Shown here: one piece after another, positions 36,807-49,300 of the stretch
How the letters are laid out: each line of letters starts with the position of its first letter
Position numbering within the stretch: the stretch's first letter is position 1
From: Anisakis pegreffii
Lineage: Eukaryota > Nematoda > Chromadorea > Rhabditida > Anisakidae
DNA length: 64,000 nucleotides
NCBI GenBank assembly: GCA_035041965.1
Contig: JAPYMA010000325.1
Coordinates: 1 to 64,000, forward strand
Direction of reading: 5' to 3'
Program-made: the position numbers and the translations under genes
Notes under the pieces: model-generated
Databases searched by the model: none
Seen by the model: only the letters and a program-made list of their open reading frames with translations
What the model was told of the DNA's origin: nothing

Positions 36807-37499
36807 GACGATCTCGTTTGATGGTGTTTTTTAAGGAAATCATTGTCTTCGTCATTTTTGCAGAAAAATTTTGTTTTTTTCGAAAATATTTACTGATAAT
36901 GATCCATTCTGTTGCAGCCATTAACGATCATATTTTCCATTCAATGTCAATAAAGACCTATGAGATATTCGTAAGAAACTTTTCGGTAAATAATACTGCG
37001 AGCAAGTTCATGTGCTATCAGATGATTTTGGCTGCCTTCAAACGTTTTTCCAAAGATTTGGTCTTTTCTATAAAGTTTTAAATCTTGAACCAGAAAAAAT
37101 CTATCGGCGATTCATGTTGCTTATCACTCATGATGTTTTGTATGTCTACGGTGAAATGCGTCCATAATGATGTAAATAAAATTGGTACAATGTATGTCGC
37201 ACTGTGGGCATCTTCAATTGGCTTTTGTGAATTGTGCAGCTCACAGTGCAACAAGTTATTTGATCCAATTTGAAACACTGAATCAGGGAATATTCTCTGT
37301 AGCGATAAGCTCATCACTGATTCTCACGCACACAAACACAACACTGTTGAATTATGGTTCCTGTGTTCAACCGCAATACTGTTGAATTAAGGTATATTCG
37401 TTCATGTGTACGGTGATATTTGTGATTTGCTTGAAAATTCTTTCAGATTAAGTGCAAAGCAAAAAACACAAATTTATGCCTGATGAATCGTTCTACGAA
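36807..37499. other. Convergent 3' region, no gene seen
   Basis: This lies between the stop codons of the plus-strand membrane protein (36806) and the minus-strand CDF-like gene (37500). Open frames on both strands here are short and have no motif. Confidence 0.45.
36949..36954 (+). promoter_or_regulatory. Poly(A) signal AATAAA of the three-unit membrane protein gene
   Basis: AATAAA 143 nt after the stop codon at 36806, in tcaataaagacc. Confidence 0.55.
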
Positions 37500-38853
37500 T
37501 TAATAACAACAAACAAAAGCTTTTTGAACATAATCTAATTTGAGATATTTCTCTCGAAGTTCTCTAGTGCTTCGAATTGCATCTTCTGTTGAGCAGCACT
37601 GATCGCTGAATGTGATACTCAAATCAATGCGAATAGAATTTTCGTCGACTGTATCGATATTCATTTCACGAATACATTCAATTCGTCGATCATGCTCCAA
37701 CGCCATCGAGCCTATTCTTGCCATACACAAACTTCCATCAACCGTTGCTTGTTTGTGCGTTGAATTCGAGAAGAACCAGCAGAATATGATGAATAAACTG
37801 CAAAACCTTCAGGCTCGGCATTGAATCGAATCACTTGAAATTATAAGTACTACTGCTCAAGTAGAATAACGATTGCATGATAAATGAGGAGTAGTTTGTG
37901 ATGAAATTTGTACAGAAAAAAAATACATTCTTACCTAAGAATGACGCAAAAAATTGGATCAGCGCATTTGGCGAACTTCGGCTGACGACCACACGCCAGT
38001 GCGAAACAACACAGGGATTGCATGACAACAATTATGACGCATTCTCGAATAAGGCTGCAAAAATGGTTCCTATTCATCACATATCGATGACGCATAAACA
38101 ATGGTCCACACGATATCAAGAGTTTATCAGTGATATCATTCTGACAATGATTTTCCAATCATATGGCTGATTACACGTAGTTTTGCGAGGCTCTCTGACT
38201 GCGATCTGCGATGAGGAGTCGAGGTAACGTAAAGCACTCACATGCTACTCAGATGAAAGCTTGACAAAACGTTGAGCATTACGAGCAGAAGAGCTGCACT
38301 TGATAGGAGAACGATCAGCGAACATGTAGTGAACGTTTCAGAGCGAGGTTTTGAGGTGATGAGCGCCGACGAGGATGCTATGATGAGCATACCTAACACT
38401 ATTCCCAGCAGCAGTGACATTATCGAATCAATTTTTGACGACGACCAATTCGAAGCTTCGATTGTTCTCCTGAAGGTGGAACAGTCAACGATGTGTTGGT
38501 GGCGAGCTACAGGTGAAGAAAGCTAACAGTTTTCTCACGCATACGGCTAATATACTGTAGTTGGTGGGAATGAACGGAAATACGACGAATAACTTTAAGA
38601 GAGAATCTTAGCAAACCTGAGAGAATTGAACAGAAGAAAGGATGTAGGCACGAGAAGAGACGTATAAGATGGGCTAAGGCTGAAGGCAGCAATATCGATG
38701 AGTACAACTATCGAGTTTAGAATTAATATCACACGTTGAACTGTGAACAATCGAGAAGTGTTCGTTTTGGATTCACATTTTGAAACCTTATCCTGGATCG
38801 CTTCACGATCTGATGCAATTCCATCAATTATATCTTTTTGCCTGACATAATAC
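37500..38853 (-). CDS. Cation diffusion facilitator-like protein without metal ligands (5' exon missing)
   Basis: Exons (minus): 38853-38617, 38469-38242, 38054-37935 and 37797-37500; all phases agree, about 294 residues plus an unseen N-terminus. CDF (SLC30/MTP) landmarks: YYVRQKDIIDG before TM1, VILILNSIVVLIDIAAF (TM1), IMSLLLGIVLGMLIIASS (TM3 region), SLCCFALACG then ADPIFCVILSLFIIFCW (TM5-6, matching the family's ADPIGAI...YIIYNW), and a C-terminal cytoplasmic domain with HDRRIECIREM and LDYVQKAFV. CDFs export Zn or Mn by proton exchange (known). The usual DxxxD of TM2 and HxxxD of TM5 are absent: the matching places read SLLVPTSFLLF and RECVIIVVMQS. An acceptor at 38854 means at least one more 5' exon, not found. 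Confidence 0.75.
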
Positions 38854-38933
38854 CTGAAATAATGACGAGTATATTCAACATTCAAGTGGATAAAACTTGA
38901 TTTTTTCTAAACGTCTTCCAAGATGGACCATCG

Positions 38934-39005
38934 GCCCAAGTAGTATAGTGGTTAGTACTCCACGTTGTGGCCGTGGCGACACAGGTTCGATTCCTGTCTT
39001 GGGCA
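38934..39005 (+). tRNA. tRNA-His (anticodon GTG)
   Basis: The 72-nt cloverleaf closes fully. Acceptor gcccaag (38934-38940) pairs with cttgggc (38998-39004). The D arm is gtat/gtac. The anticodon stem is ccacg/cgtgg with loop ttGTGgc. The T arm is acagg/cctgt with loop ttcgatt. The box B sequence ggttcgattcc matches a pol III internal promoter. CCA is not encoded. No intron. A G (38933) precedes the acceptor stem, as for other His tRNAs that carry G-1. It lies on the strand opposite the CDF-like gene, 80 nt upstream of that gene's first recognised exon. Confidence 0.96.
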
Positions 39006-42000
39006 AGGTAATTGTTGGCAAGGGGTAGGCGCACGATTTTGCCGTCCATACAACAACGCTACAATGTTTTGATCATGCCGATGATCGTAGGGCAGATAAC
39101 CGATTGATTCGAGAATTAAAAAGACTCGATTGATGAATGAGCTCACCTAAGACGTGCCTCTTTCTGCTGTCCTTTCGATGTTAACCTCCAACATAAACTG
39201 CGTTTTTGAGTGCCCAGCTGATTGGTCACTTCGGCAATTATTTCGTCATTGTGAAATGGAATCGTTACATCAGGCTGAAGTTTTATCGGTCATCTGTGAA
39301 CTATTTTTTTCAATCAACAAACACCTCTGAAAACGATTCAACAGAACTAACTTCGAGAAAAAATTTAACCGGTGTTGACATTTGCCAATGCTTTGAACAA
39401 TGCACTAAAAATACGAAGTGTAGTTGCGATAGCGTTCGTTTTTTGTTTTGAGTCGACGATACAATATGCTGATATCTGAAAGTGGTATTTTGGAAACATT
39501 GATTGGTTGAATTATGAATGAGTGATCCGGTTGCGAGGACCATTTGAACAGACAACTATCGGTAAGGTTGTTCAACAAAATAGCACGCCACAATGATGAC
39601 ATATGGTGACACTGATAAAGGGCATGATGCTCTCGAAGAAAATGATAGGGAAGTTTCACACAAAGCATTATCTTCATCAATCATTTCTAGTGTTATGATG
39701 CATCATATGTTTTACTGAAATTTATCGCTATATCAAAACGCGCAACACGAACAACAAAGACAATAATGTTTTTGAATTTGATAGCGGTTCACATTTTGGT
39801 TCATTCAGCTTGTTTTCAAGTGAATTTCCAAGTGAATGTGTATACAAAATGACCAAAAATACGAATTTTGATGACCACAGCATAGGATCAAATATAGGAA
39901 CGACCAGATTGAATGATATTCAGATTGACAGTGGACTAATGACCAATGTGTACGTTGCATTGACATACTTAAACGAAACTATTGAAACTGAAACAATTCA
40001 TTTCTCTATCGTATGATGAGGAGTTAACATATAAAGCATGAATGATACGGAGGCAACTGCTGTGAATAAATGAATGCATTCAAATACGATAGTGGTCATG
40101 AATAGTTCAGCGAATGATAGTTCATTCAGCATTCACCAAATGATAGTGCACTGAATGAGCGAGGACGTTGATAATTTAGATTTTATGTGAACCTAACTTG
40201 ATTACTCGTTCTTTTGGTTGAATCGTTGAATCGATCAGTATGGATCGATGAGTTGCTGATGAGTTTCAACATGTGACGTGTAATTAGTGTGTGGACCTGA
40301 GAGTTTGTTTGATTATTGGAACCGTTGATCATCTGAACACTGATCACTGAAAGTGAACACAATTATCACATGAAAAACAACGTTTAATTCATCAATTGAA
40401 ACATTAATAAGCAAAACTGGTTTCGGTATTTTGGTGTTTACATTTGATTTTTTGAAAGTTCACATATTCGTATGGTGTCTGTGATCAATTGCGTCCGTGT
40501 CAACTGAAAATCATGCCTTTGGAATGAATTTAACTAATTACACAATTTGTTCCACACACACACACTGTTCACTGGAAATCAATTCCGCATTTCAGGGAGT
40601 TCACAAACACGGAGACAGCTCATCACATCAAAACAGGAACAGAAACGGAACTGACACCGATAATCTATTCGAACTGAACAAAGAGAGCATTGCGTGCTTG
40701 AAAACACAAAAATCCAGTTTGTCTGCTAGCTGTAAATAACCCCATATGTTCGCTCTTACTACGCATAAAATTTCAATTTGACTTAAAAGTTATAAGCTTA
40801 TTCTCATAGGTTGACTGCTGCTGACGTATTGTTCATTTATTAATATTTGTAAAATTAGTTGGACTTCACTACCGAAATCTACCGAAAATCTTTATTTTAC
40901 CGGAATCTTTATCTTCGTTACCCATTTCGGTTCCCTATTGCTTCTAAACAGGGAATCAACAATCTTTATGCATCATAGGATTGTACGTATGATTTGTCCT
41001 TTTACTTCAGCTACGCAATTCATTTCTGAACAATTTTCGCAACGATTCAATCACGAATTCCTCCGAGAGCCATACAGCTACAGCCAGTGAACTTCTTGAG
41101 CATCTCATTTGCACATGAAAACGGGTGATATCATCGGATTCAATTTTCAAACAGTTCCTCCTATCAACGTCTTTAGTATTATGCAATTTATAGTAATCAT
41201 CGATTTCATATTCTCTTCCTCAACCAATAAATCAGTCAAATTCGTATCATGGATCAACCTCACTGGTCTTATTTTGGATCACCGGAGATAGATTAGTGAA
41301 CAGACATGCAGCTCATCTTCAGGTTCGATAATCGGCTTTGGTTTAAAAAAGCTGATATCCTTCAAAATGTCAAGCATGCTGCCAGGCCAGCTTGAGAATA
41401 CCGTTGGATTGAAAATGGCGATCCTGGTATTCCTAATACCTTTTATACATTGATGTATGCAGATAAAATGTATTGGAATGAGCGGTGAAGAGAAACGGAC
41501 GTGCTTACTATCACCACTACTTCCAAATTCACTTGCTTTAGCTGTATGGCTATCGGAGGGATTCATGATTACATATTATAAATTATTATGTCCTTCGATG
41601 GATTTCGAATCGATAATCCCGAATAAATCAAATGATGTAATGAATGATGGACGAAGATCCTCAGTTATAAGTGTTGGATACATCTTAGATTCTGAGAATG
41701 CAACTTGAGATTTGTAGATCTCTCTTCTGAGCTTGTGATGTATTAGTGGTAATGAATGTGACCGGAGGTTTAGACGTGAAATATGGGCTCAATTCTCCAT
41801 GATATCACTAGTCAAGTGCAGAAGATTCTATGATCAACGTTTGAGTGAGTAATGTTTACCTAACATAAGGAATATTCACCTGAAAATTGAACTAAATGGT
41901 CAAAACCAAAAGCTGCCCTAATTGACTATCCGGAAAACAACAACTGCAATGATTTTGTAACTGTTACAGCTGGCTTGATGAGTTCTGAAATTTTTAGTTA

Positions 42001-45000
42001 GGAATTTTGCCTATGTTCTCGTGACCCAGTGCTGTCGCATAGTTCCTGATGAGCTGGTTATCATCCGTACGTTGTTTTACGAGGTCATGCGATTCGAAGA
42101 GAGTTACGGGCTATGCATGATGCCGGAAACGTATTTCAGCACTAATGTGATTGGGAGCACCACTGTGGCACATTCGGATCGATTTCGTTGTAGCTGATGG
42201 GGAGTACTGAAGAATCCATCGATAACCCTAGATTATATAAGAGCTTATTCTCAGATTGTTGATTTTTCTTGCACATTTTACTTTTGCGAGAATTTCTTGC
42301 GCCTGAACAACAAGCGTTTCGTGGTGTGGCAACTCATTCTGCACGTATCAATTCTATTGTAAATTCGAACGTAACGGGAAAGTGTAGTGAAGAAATGAAC
42401 ACCGTAAAGATTCAGAAGATGAATATGAATGAGAGTGAATCAGTGATACGTCGGCAATGAATAAGAAAATTACCATTACATAGTGGAACATTAATGCAAT
42501 CAGCAAGTTCAGAATTGAGAGTGATCAGACATCACAGGAATTGGACGTAAAAATTGACGATGGATTGTGACGGCTGAATAGAGTACGTAAGGATGGTTTG
42601 TGTTCGAAGTGGCTATTCAGAAGGCGTGTACGCATCTCATACTCCCATACACAGTCCTCCTTCAACAGTCTCCCAATGAATCCTATGTCTAATTTTCATG
42701 CTCTCTCATCACTCTCGTTCCTTGAATAATTTGATGTATTACAGTTCCACTGTGCCATTGTAGTTTTCTCATTCACTTCAACCGCATCACTGATTCGCTC
42801 TCATTCATGATTCTACGAAAAAAACTGTGTCATATCTATTTCTCAACTTGACAGTTTCAGTTCAGTCAGCTATTCCATACAAATAAAACCACCAAAGCAG
42901 CCATTTGGCAAAACCCGACCGGCTCACTGTCCGATAATGATATCGCCATACTTGACAGAATTTACGAATTTTCTTCATACATTCACCTGAATAACTGAAT
43001 TTTTTATGTAATGCGCAGCTTAAGGTGATTCAGTTCCTTTCTCTCTTTATAATCGACCCTGCAATTTCCTTACATCTTTAGCTTTGACGCCTCGATTCAG
43101 TTCTGTTCTAAATTCAGTTCTAAATCAATTTTGCTTGCGTATTCATACTTTTCAGACTGCTTCAGTCCGGTCGATGAATCTGAAACGAATGAAGAAATAA
43201 ATACGAAAGAAGAATTAAATGAATACATTTGAATTTAACGGAAAGAAATCAGATTATCAAGATTCGAAGAGCCAGTACAATTCCGCTCGGAGTAGATGCA
43301 GACCATCCTCATTGGTAGTGCTGATAAGCCCACACTGTCACGATACTTTCGACGTGCAAATAGTTAGGTGCCCATAACACATTTCCTTTCTTGGTGATCT
43401 TCTACTTCAAAATACCTTAATGATTGCGCTGCAAAAAATACTTAAGAAAAACGCCAGACACCTTGATGCACTGCAAAACGATATTCGAATTTCGCTCGGA
43501 AAACAAATCAAACAGATTAACCTTCTCGTCTTGTAGGTCATGTTTCACAGTCAACGATCATTTTCTTAGCGCTGATTTGACACAATAATTGATTTGAATG
43601 ATATAACTTCGGAAAATTAAGGATATCTGAGTAACGGAGCATGATCGCTCGGACACAATATATACTCTTCGAAGTACGAGATTCTTCTCGATTCAATGGT
43701 GCCAAAATATGCACACGTTTACGGGCAAACTTGAGCAGCAGGTTCCGTCCAATATTATGATTGACCGGAATATTCGGTTTTTTTTTGACATGCTACTTGC
43801 TCAAATTGAGCGCTCTCACATAAATGGTAAAAGTGTTTAGTGGGCAGAGTTTTTATGTTTGATTAAACAAAATCAGTGAGTGCTCTTCTCATCACTCTCT
43901 TTCGCAAAATACAATGAGTACCACCTGCTGATTGATTTTTGACAACACTTCCTGACGTGAATGCGCTCAAAGAGGTGTCAAGTACCCTCCATGGGTTATG
44001 CATCTGATTTCAATTGAATGGTTCAAAATTGTTGAATATATACTGCACAGGAAAGTGCCGTTTCATTGGCTCAATTCGTATTGATGCACAACACAAAAGC
44101 GTGGTGACCATTCCGCTGGTGACCACAACACCTATTATGCAGCGATACTCATTCATAACGAGCGCAGTACTATTTCATTTCGAAGTACCGAACAATGACA
44201 ACCAATTCACGCGTACTTCCACCACATAAATTGTTTATTCAAACGATCGAAAGTAAACAACAACAGCAGCAATCGTTTTATAAATGCTTACTGCAGTGCT
44301 CAAATTCACATAGATGGCATGCCGATGAGTGACAATTATCCCTATTGTTAGGCACATATTAGGTCCATGACAAAGACATCCGTCTATAGCATTGATCTGT
44401 GGCGTTTGATCGCGCCGTTTATTTCAAATCCAAAAACAAAAACGATCGTCATTCCGTATTGAGATCGCTCGCCTCTCTGAAATTGCATGAAGAAAAAAAA
44501 ACCGAATATTATTTGCAACTAGACGTCAATGAATGTTTTCACGTTTTCGTTCTGAATTTTTGAGATGATCCTCCTAATCGCCATCGCTTAGTGTTCGCAT
44601 CTTCTTAACCAATCCGCAGTCATCGCAAACCAATCGTCATTCATCGAAAACTGGTCGAATCGCAATGAAGAACCGACAAAAAACATGTCACTTTCTTGCA
44701 TATTATTGAAGAAAAAATTTATTATTGCAATATTTCTGAAAGGTTTCCGAGAAGAAAGAGCAATTCATGAAGATGAGAAGTCACACTCAAAATTGTTATT
44801 TACCCTTTCTCAATTGCATTCGAGAAGGATCATTTGATCGCAAGTTGAAATTTTCGTTATTCATCTATTCAATTATATTGAAGTGACAACTAGGAACGAA
44901 TGAGCACGCAAAACGATTATCCATTGTGCTGAGAAGTGACAAAAATATTAATGAGTTGACCTATTACCTTAATGTTTTCAATTCAATAATGATTATTGCC

Positions 45001-46305
45001 ACATACTGACGTGAAAAAAATGATCAATTTTAATTTCATATCGCAAAAATCAATCTTCACAATGCATCAAACTATAATATCAACAGCAATTGCATGCATC
45101 AGACGGAATTCATCGCAACCCTTGTATTCATCTCATTCTTCCGAGTTTTACCGTAGATTGCTTGGTCAATTCGAAGACAACTGTAATGAATGTTCGAATC
45201 CGGTGTGCTGGATTAGTTTCTTTATTGCATCTAACATTTCATTATTAGCTCTTAGAGAGTTCATGGTTGAAGCAGTGTTTGCTGATTTGTTACTCATAAA
45301 GGAGATTATCCCGAGAACGATTCCGCTTGCATTCCACTCGCATTCACCTGTTGAGATGATACAACGCTAGAGTATTCGTTTGTTTTGTATGTTTATTTAA
45401 AGAAAGGAAAATAGAGGAATGGTGGTGGGCAGTTAGTTTGATGCAGATCGAAGGTGGATTAACATCTCGAGAAGGGAAAACCAAAAGACGAGGTTTTCTT
45501 GAGAGAGAGATATACATATGTTGCCTAATATCAGACAATCGACGAGTAGTTAGCGAAAGCAAGCAACACCGTTATATAGGCTGGGTTTTGTTCCGCTTCC
45601 ATGACTTGTTTCGTGTATGGAGGATAACAGAATGCATGCGACAATGTGGGTGAAAGGTTCACCTATACAGTCCTATGCAACTGTTTATGCTGCTGCGCAC
45701 AGGTAGATGGATATTAGATTGATACTGAACGATAATCACCAAAAGCATCACAAAAAACAACCTAACACACCAGCAAGATACCGATTTTGTGTTGAGTTCC
45801 GGTAATCCATCCATGCATCTCTCTATCCTCATGTTCTCCTTATGAATACCTAGAAAGAAGCTCACTCATCTCGTATTCAAATGCATGTGACACAACAACA
45901 ACAATAAGAACAAAAATGAAAGAGAATAAGAAGATGATTCGACCTCAGTTCGATGTAAGAGTTGACGAGACAGTGAAAAAGAGATTGAGATGAATTGATG
46001 AGTTCATGGTGAGTTTTAGAGAACGAAAGAAGAAAGTAACATGAAAGTGACGGTGATGAATGCGAGTGAAATAATAATATTTGTTGTCGTTGAATGCTCG
46101 GCGTATTGTAGATGATTTGTAGTGTATCGTTTGAGTGGTGTCTCTATCGTTCATTATCTATTCACGTATTTAACGTATGATTGCTGTTTCACTTCGGATA
46201 GTTTTAGTCTAAATCAGTATTATTGTTTTTTTTCTAGAATTATCACTGCTATTTGTGAACTACTGATAAGTGAACAACTGCCATAAGTGAATCGCTGCTA
46301 CTCAA
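39006..46305. other. 7.3-kb gene-poor stretch
   Basis: No gene could be assembled. Candidate pieces only: a Cys-rich frame near 39360-39450 (CQCFEQCTKNTKCSCD), a minus-strand frame at 41279-41391 after an acceptor-like tattctcaag, a plus frame at 41457-41708, and a 116-codon ATG frame at 45020-45370. The 5' exon of the minus-strand CDF-like gene should also lie in the first part. Composition is AT-rich without tandem repeats of note. Confidence 0.4.
45020..45370 (+). CDS. Unrecognised 116-residue open frame
   Basis: An ATG-started frame (MINFNFISQKS...) contains CNECSNPVCW and a hydrophobic stretch ISFFIASNISLLAL and ends SPVEMIQR. No domain recognised and no upstream promoter or splice evidence. 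It is long for this AT-rich region but may still be chance. Confidence 0.22.
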   Translation: MINFNFISQKSIFTMHQTIISTAIACIRRNSSQPLYSSHSSEFYRRLLGQFEDNCNECSNPVCWISFFIASNISLLALREFMVEAVFADLLLIKEIIPRTIPLAFHSHSPVEMIQR

Positions 46306-49300
46306 ATGGGCAATAAATCCTCGTCGCATCAACCTCCAGCATATCGATCCCAGCAACACAACTATCACTATCCACCACCCCATCTGAATCCCATTCGATT
46401 GCCTATGCCTCCACCGAATGCCCAACATCCGCTCTATCCAGGTCCACCACCCTACAACCATCCGAATCAATTTATTCGTAGCAGTCAACAATTCCATCAT
46501 CAGTCAATGACATCGCTTCATCACCCATCAAATGCTGCCGCTGCAACTGATTCTGGTTATATGACAAGTCCATCTGAGAACGCTGAACGATGGAAAGCAC
46601 AACAGGTGTGTGTGTGTGTCTGTGCTCATTTCTTAGTGTTTATCAATTTGATGTTCTTCCATTACCGTTACACATTGTTCTAAACACATTGCTTACTCAT
46701 AGTCTGATGTTTGCGCGATTCTCGTTCTTGCGACAAAGCACTCATTTCAACAAGTTTCACTTTTTAATGAAAACATTCGAGTGCGCCTCAATCGTCTGAT
46801 CGAAACGAATCTTGAATTGTATTCTTGTCCTAACGAAGGAGCTTCACAGTGTTTTGTCTCCATGCAGATGATGTTGAACTCCGTCCATATAAGTGAAAAC
46901 TGATAAACGATAGGCTAGGGGATTTTATTCATCACCAATGACAGACATCAACCAACCAAAAAAAAAACGACGGTTTCAAGGCAGATTGATGATTCAAAAT
47001 GATTTTTCTCTTCGCAAGCAAGCATAATCACTTTCAGTTCGCTGAAATGTTGAAAAGTTTCTCCAAATATTTGATCGTTTCTCAATCACTCAAAATATTC
47101 ATTCAATGTGTTATGCTGTCAAGGTTGAGTGGAATTAACAGCTAACAACACGCACATTCCTATAGTTTCAACAATTTTCATTTGCGGTTTTGAAAAATTT
47201 ATTTGACCATTCACTAATTTTTATCCATCCATCCTTTTCGTATCTACGACGTCTCCATCACTTTAATGGCAATTGAACAGCTGCTCACTTTCTCTAACCA
47301 TAGCATTTTTGTGAAAAGTTTGATCACAAGCTGTCGGAGTGGAAGTTTTGAGGTGATTTTTAAGAATCACCTGAAAGAAGGAATATGCTTCGTTCATTTT
47401 CATGAACAACATCGCGATACCGTCTTCTGAGAGCACTATTGACACGTGCTTCTAAAATGAATGCATACATCAATGTCTTGTTCCAGTATCGCATTCAAGA
47501 GAATTCTTGCCACTCTTTTGATGTGACTCTTTTTTGGCGTTAACTGCTTATTTCAGGCACACTTGAAAATTCGTGGAATTAATTATTTGCCTGATGATAA
47601 TTGCCACCAATGCAGTAGTCATGATCACGGATACCAAATGCACATCAAACGCGGTGATATTCATCGCTATACCTCAGTTCATTGCTGATTCATTCATTCG
47701 AAGTATTTCGCCGATTCATCGCCTATTCATAGAAATGTAGGAAAAACTCAACAATGCACACGATTTGATATGCATACCCATTATTATTATTATATTATCG
47801 CATTTAATACGACTAGATTGATGCTAAAGTGAGTTAATAAGAAGTTTTATTGAGAATTAACTAGTTGTGCGATCTGATGATGCGCATTTGAAGTGCGTCT
47901 GTCCCAAAAAAAACATTCACGAAAAATGCTCAAAAGTTTTTTCAACGAAATATTTGAGGTAATTCTCGTCATTTTCAATGATGAACAACCATTCACTGAT
48001 GCGTTAATGAATAAATGAATGATCCTATCATAATGAATAAATGCTGTATCTAACCATATTTTTTCAAGCTTGATCTCTCCATTAGTGTTCATTCGTTTCC
48101 GTTTCGGCTGCAGTTCATATCGTCGTTCATGAACATCGCAGACAAACCATCGTCAATTAATCATTTCATCACAACTCATCACTGATATGAAAAGGTTGCA
48201 GATATGTGTAATTGGAAGGTTGAGAGCAGTCTTGTAGTCTGATTGAGATGTATTTTAGATATGTATGATGATGCATCCTAGGAAAATTCTGATTTTCAGT
48301 TTCGCACTTTGTTTATCAGCAGATTCTTATCATTAGAGATCGTGACGAATATGCCAGCTTAGGCGAAATCGTGCCTTGTTCACACAACTGACTTCCTCAT
48401 AACTTTCAAGAACTCCTCTCAGCAAATCAGATCCTCTTCGAGATAAAAGTTGGTATTCTCAATTTTCATTCGGATAAAGTATTCCGTCCAAAATGCGCAC
48501 TTTACGTTGTCGAATAACGATGACTGGGATTGAACGTCGCTGAATTCTTTGCCTTCCACTTGGTCTATGGCTTGAGAAGTAACAGAATTGAAATATGGTT
48601 TCATGATGGATTGAATGAATGTTTTTGGGATTGCATTGACTGTATCGTTGAATTGTTTTTCGTTCTTCATTCATGATCCAGCAGTAAATACGTTACCGAG
48701 TGAAATCAAATTCGAGCGCCGTCAATTAGTTGATCAATTGATCAATTACCACTGTGGAAAATGTACGCCCATACGCACCTTCAAATGATACAAATGTTCA
48801 ATCAATCAATTTATTGCGATCAAATGCCCTAAATTCATATACTATAATCCTCAGCCATAACATCTGGTAAATAAAGTTTTGACCTCATTCTTGATACCTA
48901 ATGAATTTATGATATTCACTTATTATCGATATGATTCGTGAGCGAATATGCTCAGATAGCATTCAAGATAGAGTAGTCATATTTTCCTACCGACACTTAA
49001 AAAATGTTTATTAAACCGAATCGATAAAATAAAAGTTTTGGTCACTAGAATTCACAGTATTTTTAATATATTGTTTGATTTCGTTTTTACTCAATTTCCA
49101 GCCATACTGTTAGCACGGTGTTTACGACTGAGTCATTCCGAAAGCACCAATAAATTGCACGATATAGATTGATGAAGATGCGCTCTGTTCATAGCGATAT
49201 TTAGCCGTGAATGTATATTATGATCATCATCATAACCCGTCATTACAGCGCTCTAACTCGTCACAGGGTCATTCGTTTATCATATCGGTCAAGGTTGATC

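Noticed and set aside
38952..39146. Minus-strand open frame covering the tRNA
   Set aside because: It is the antisense of the tRNA-His gene and its flank, with no splice or domain support.
46249..46500. Minus-strand Trp-rich open frame opposite exon 1 of the large gene
   Set aside because: It is the antisense shadow of a Pro-rich coding exon.
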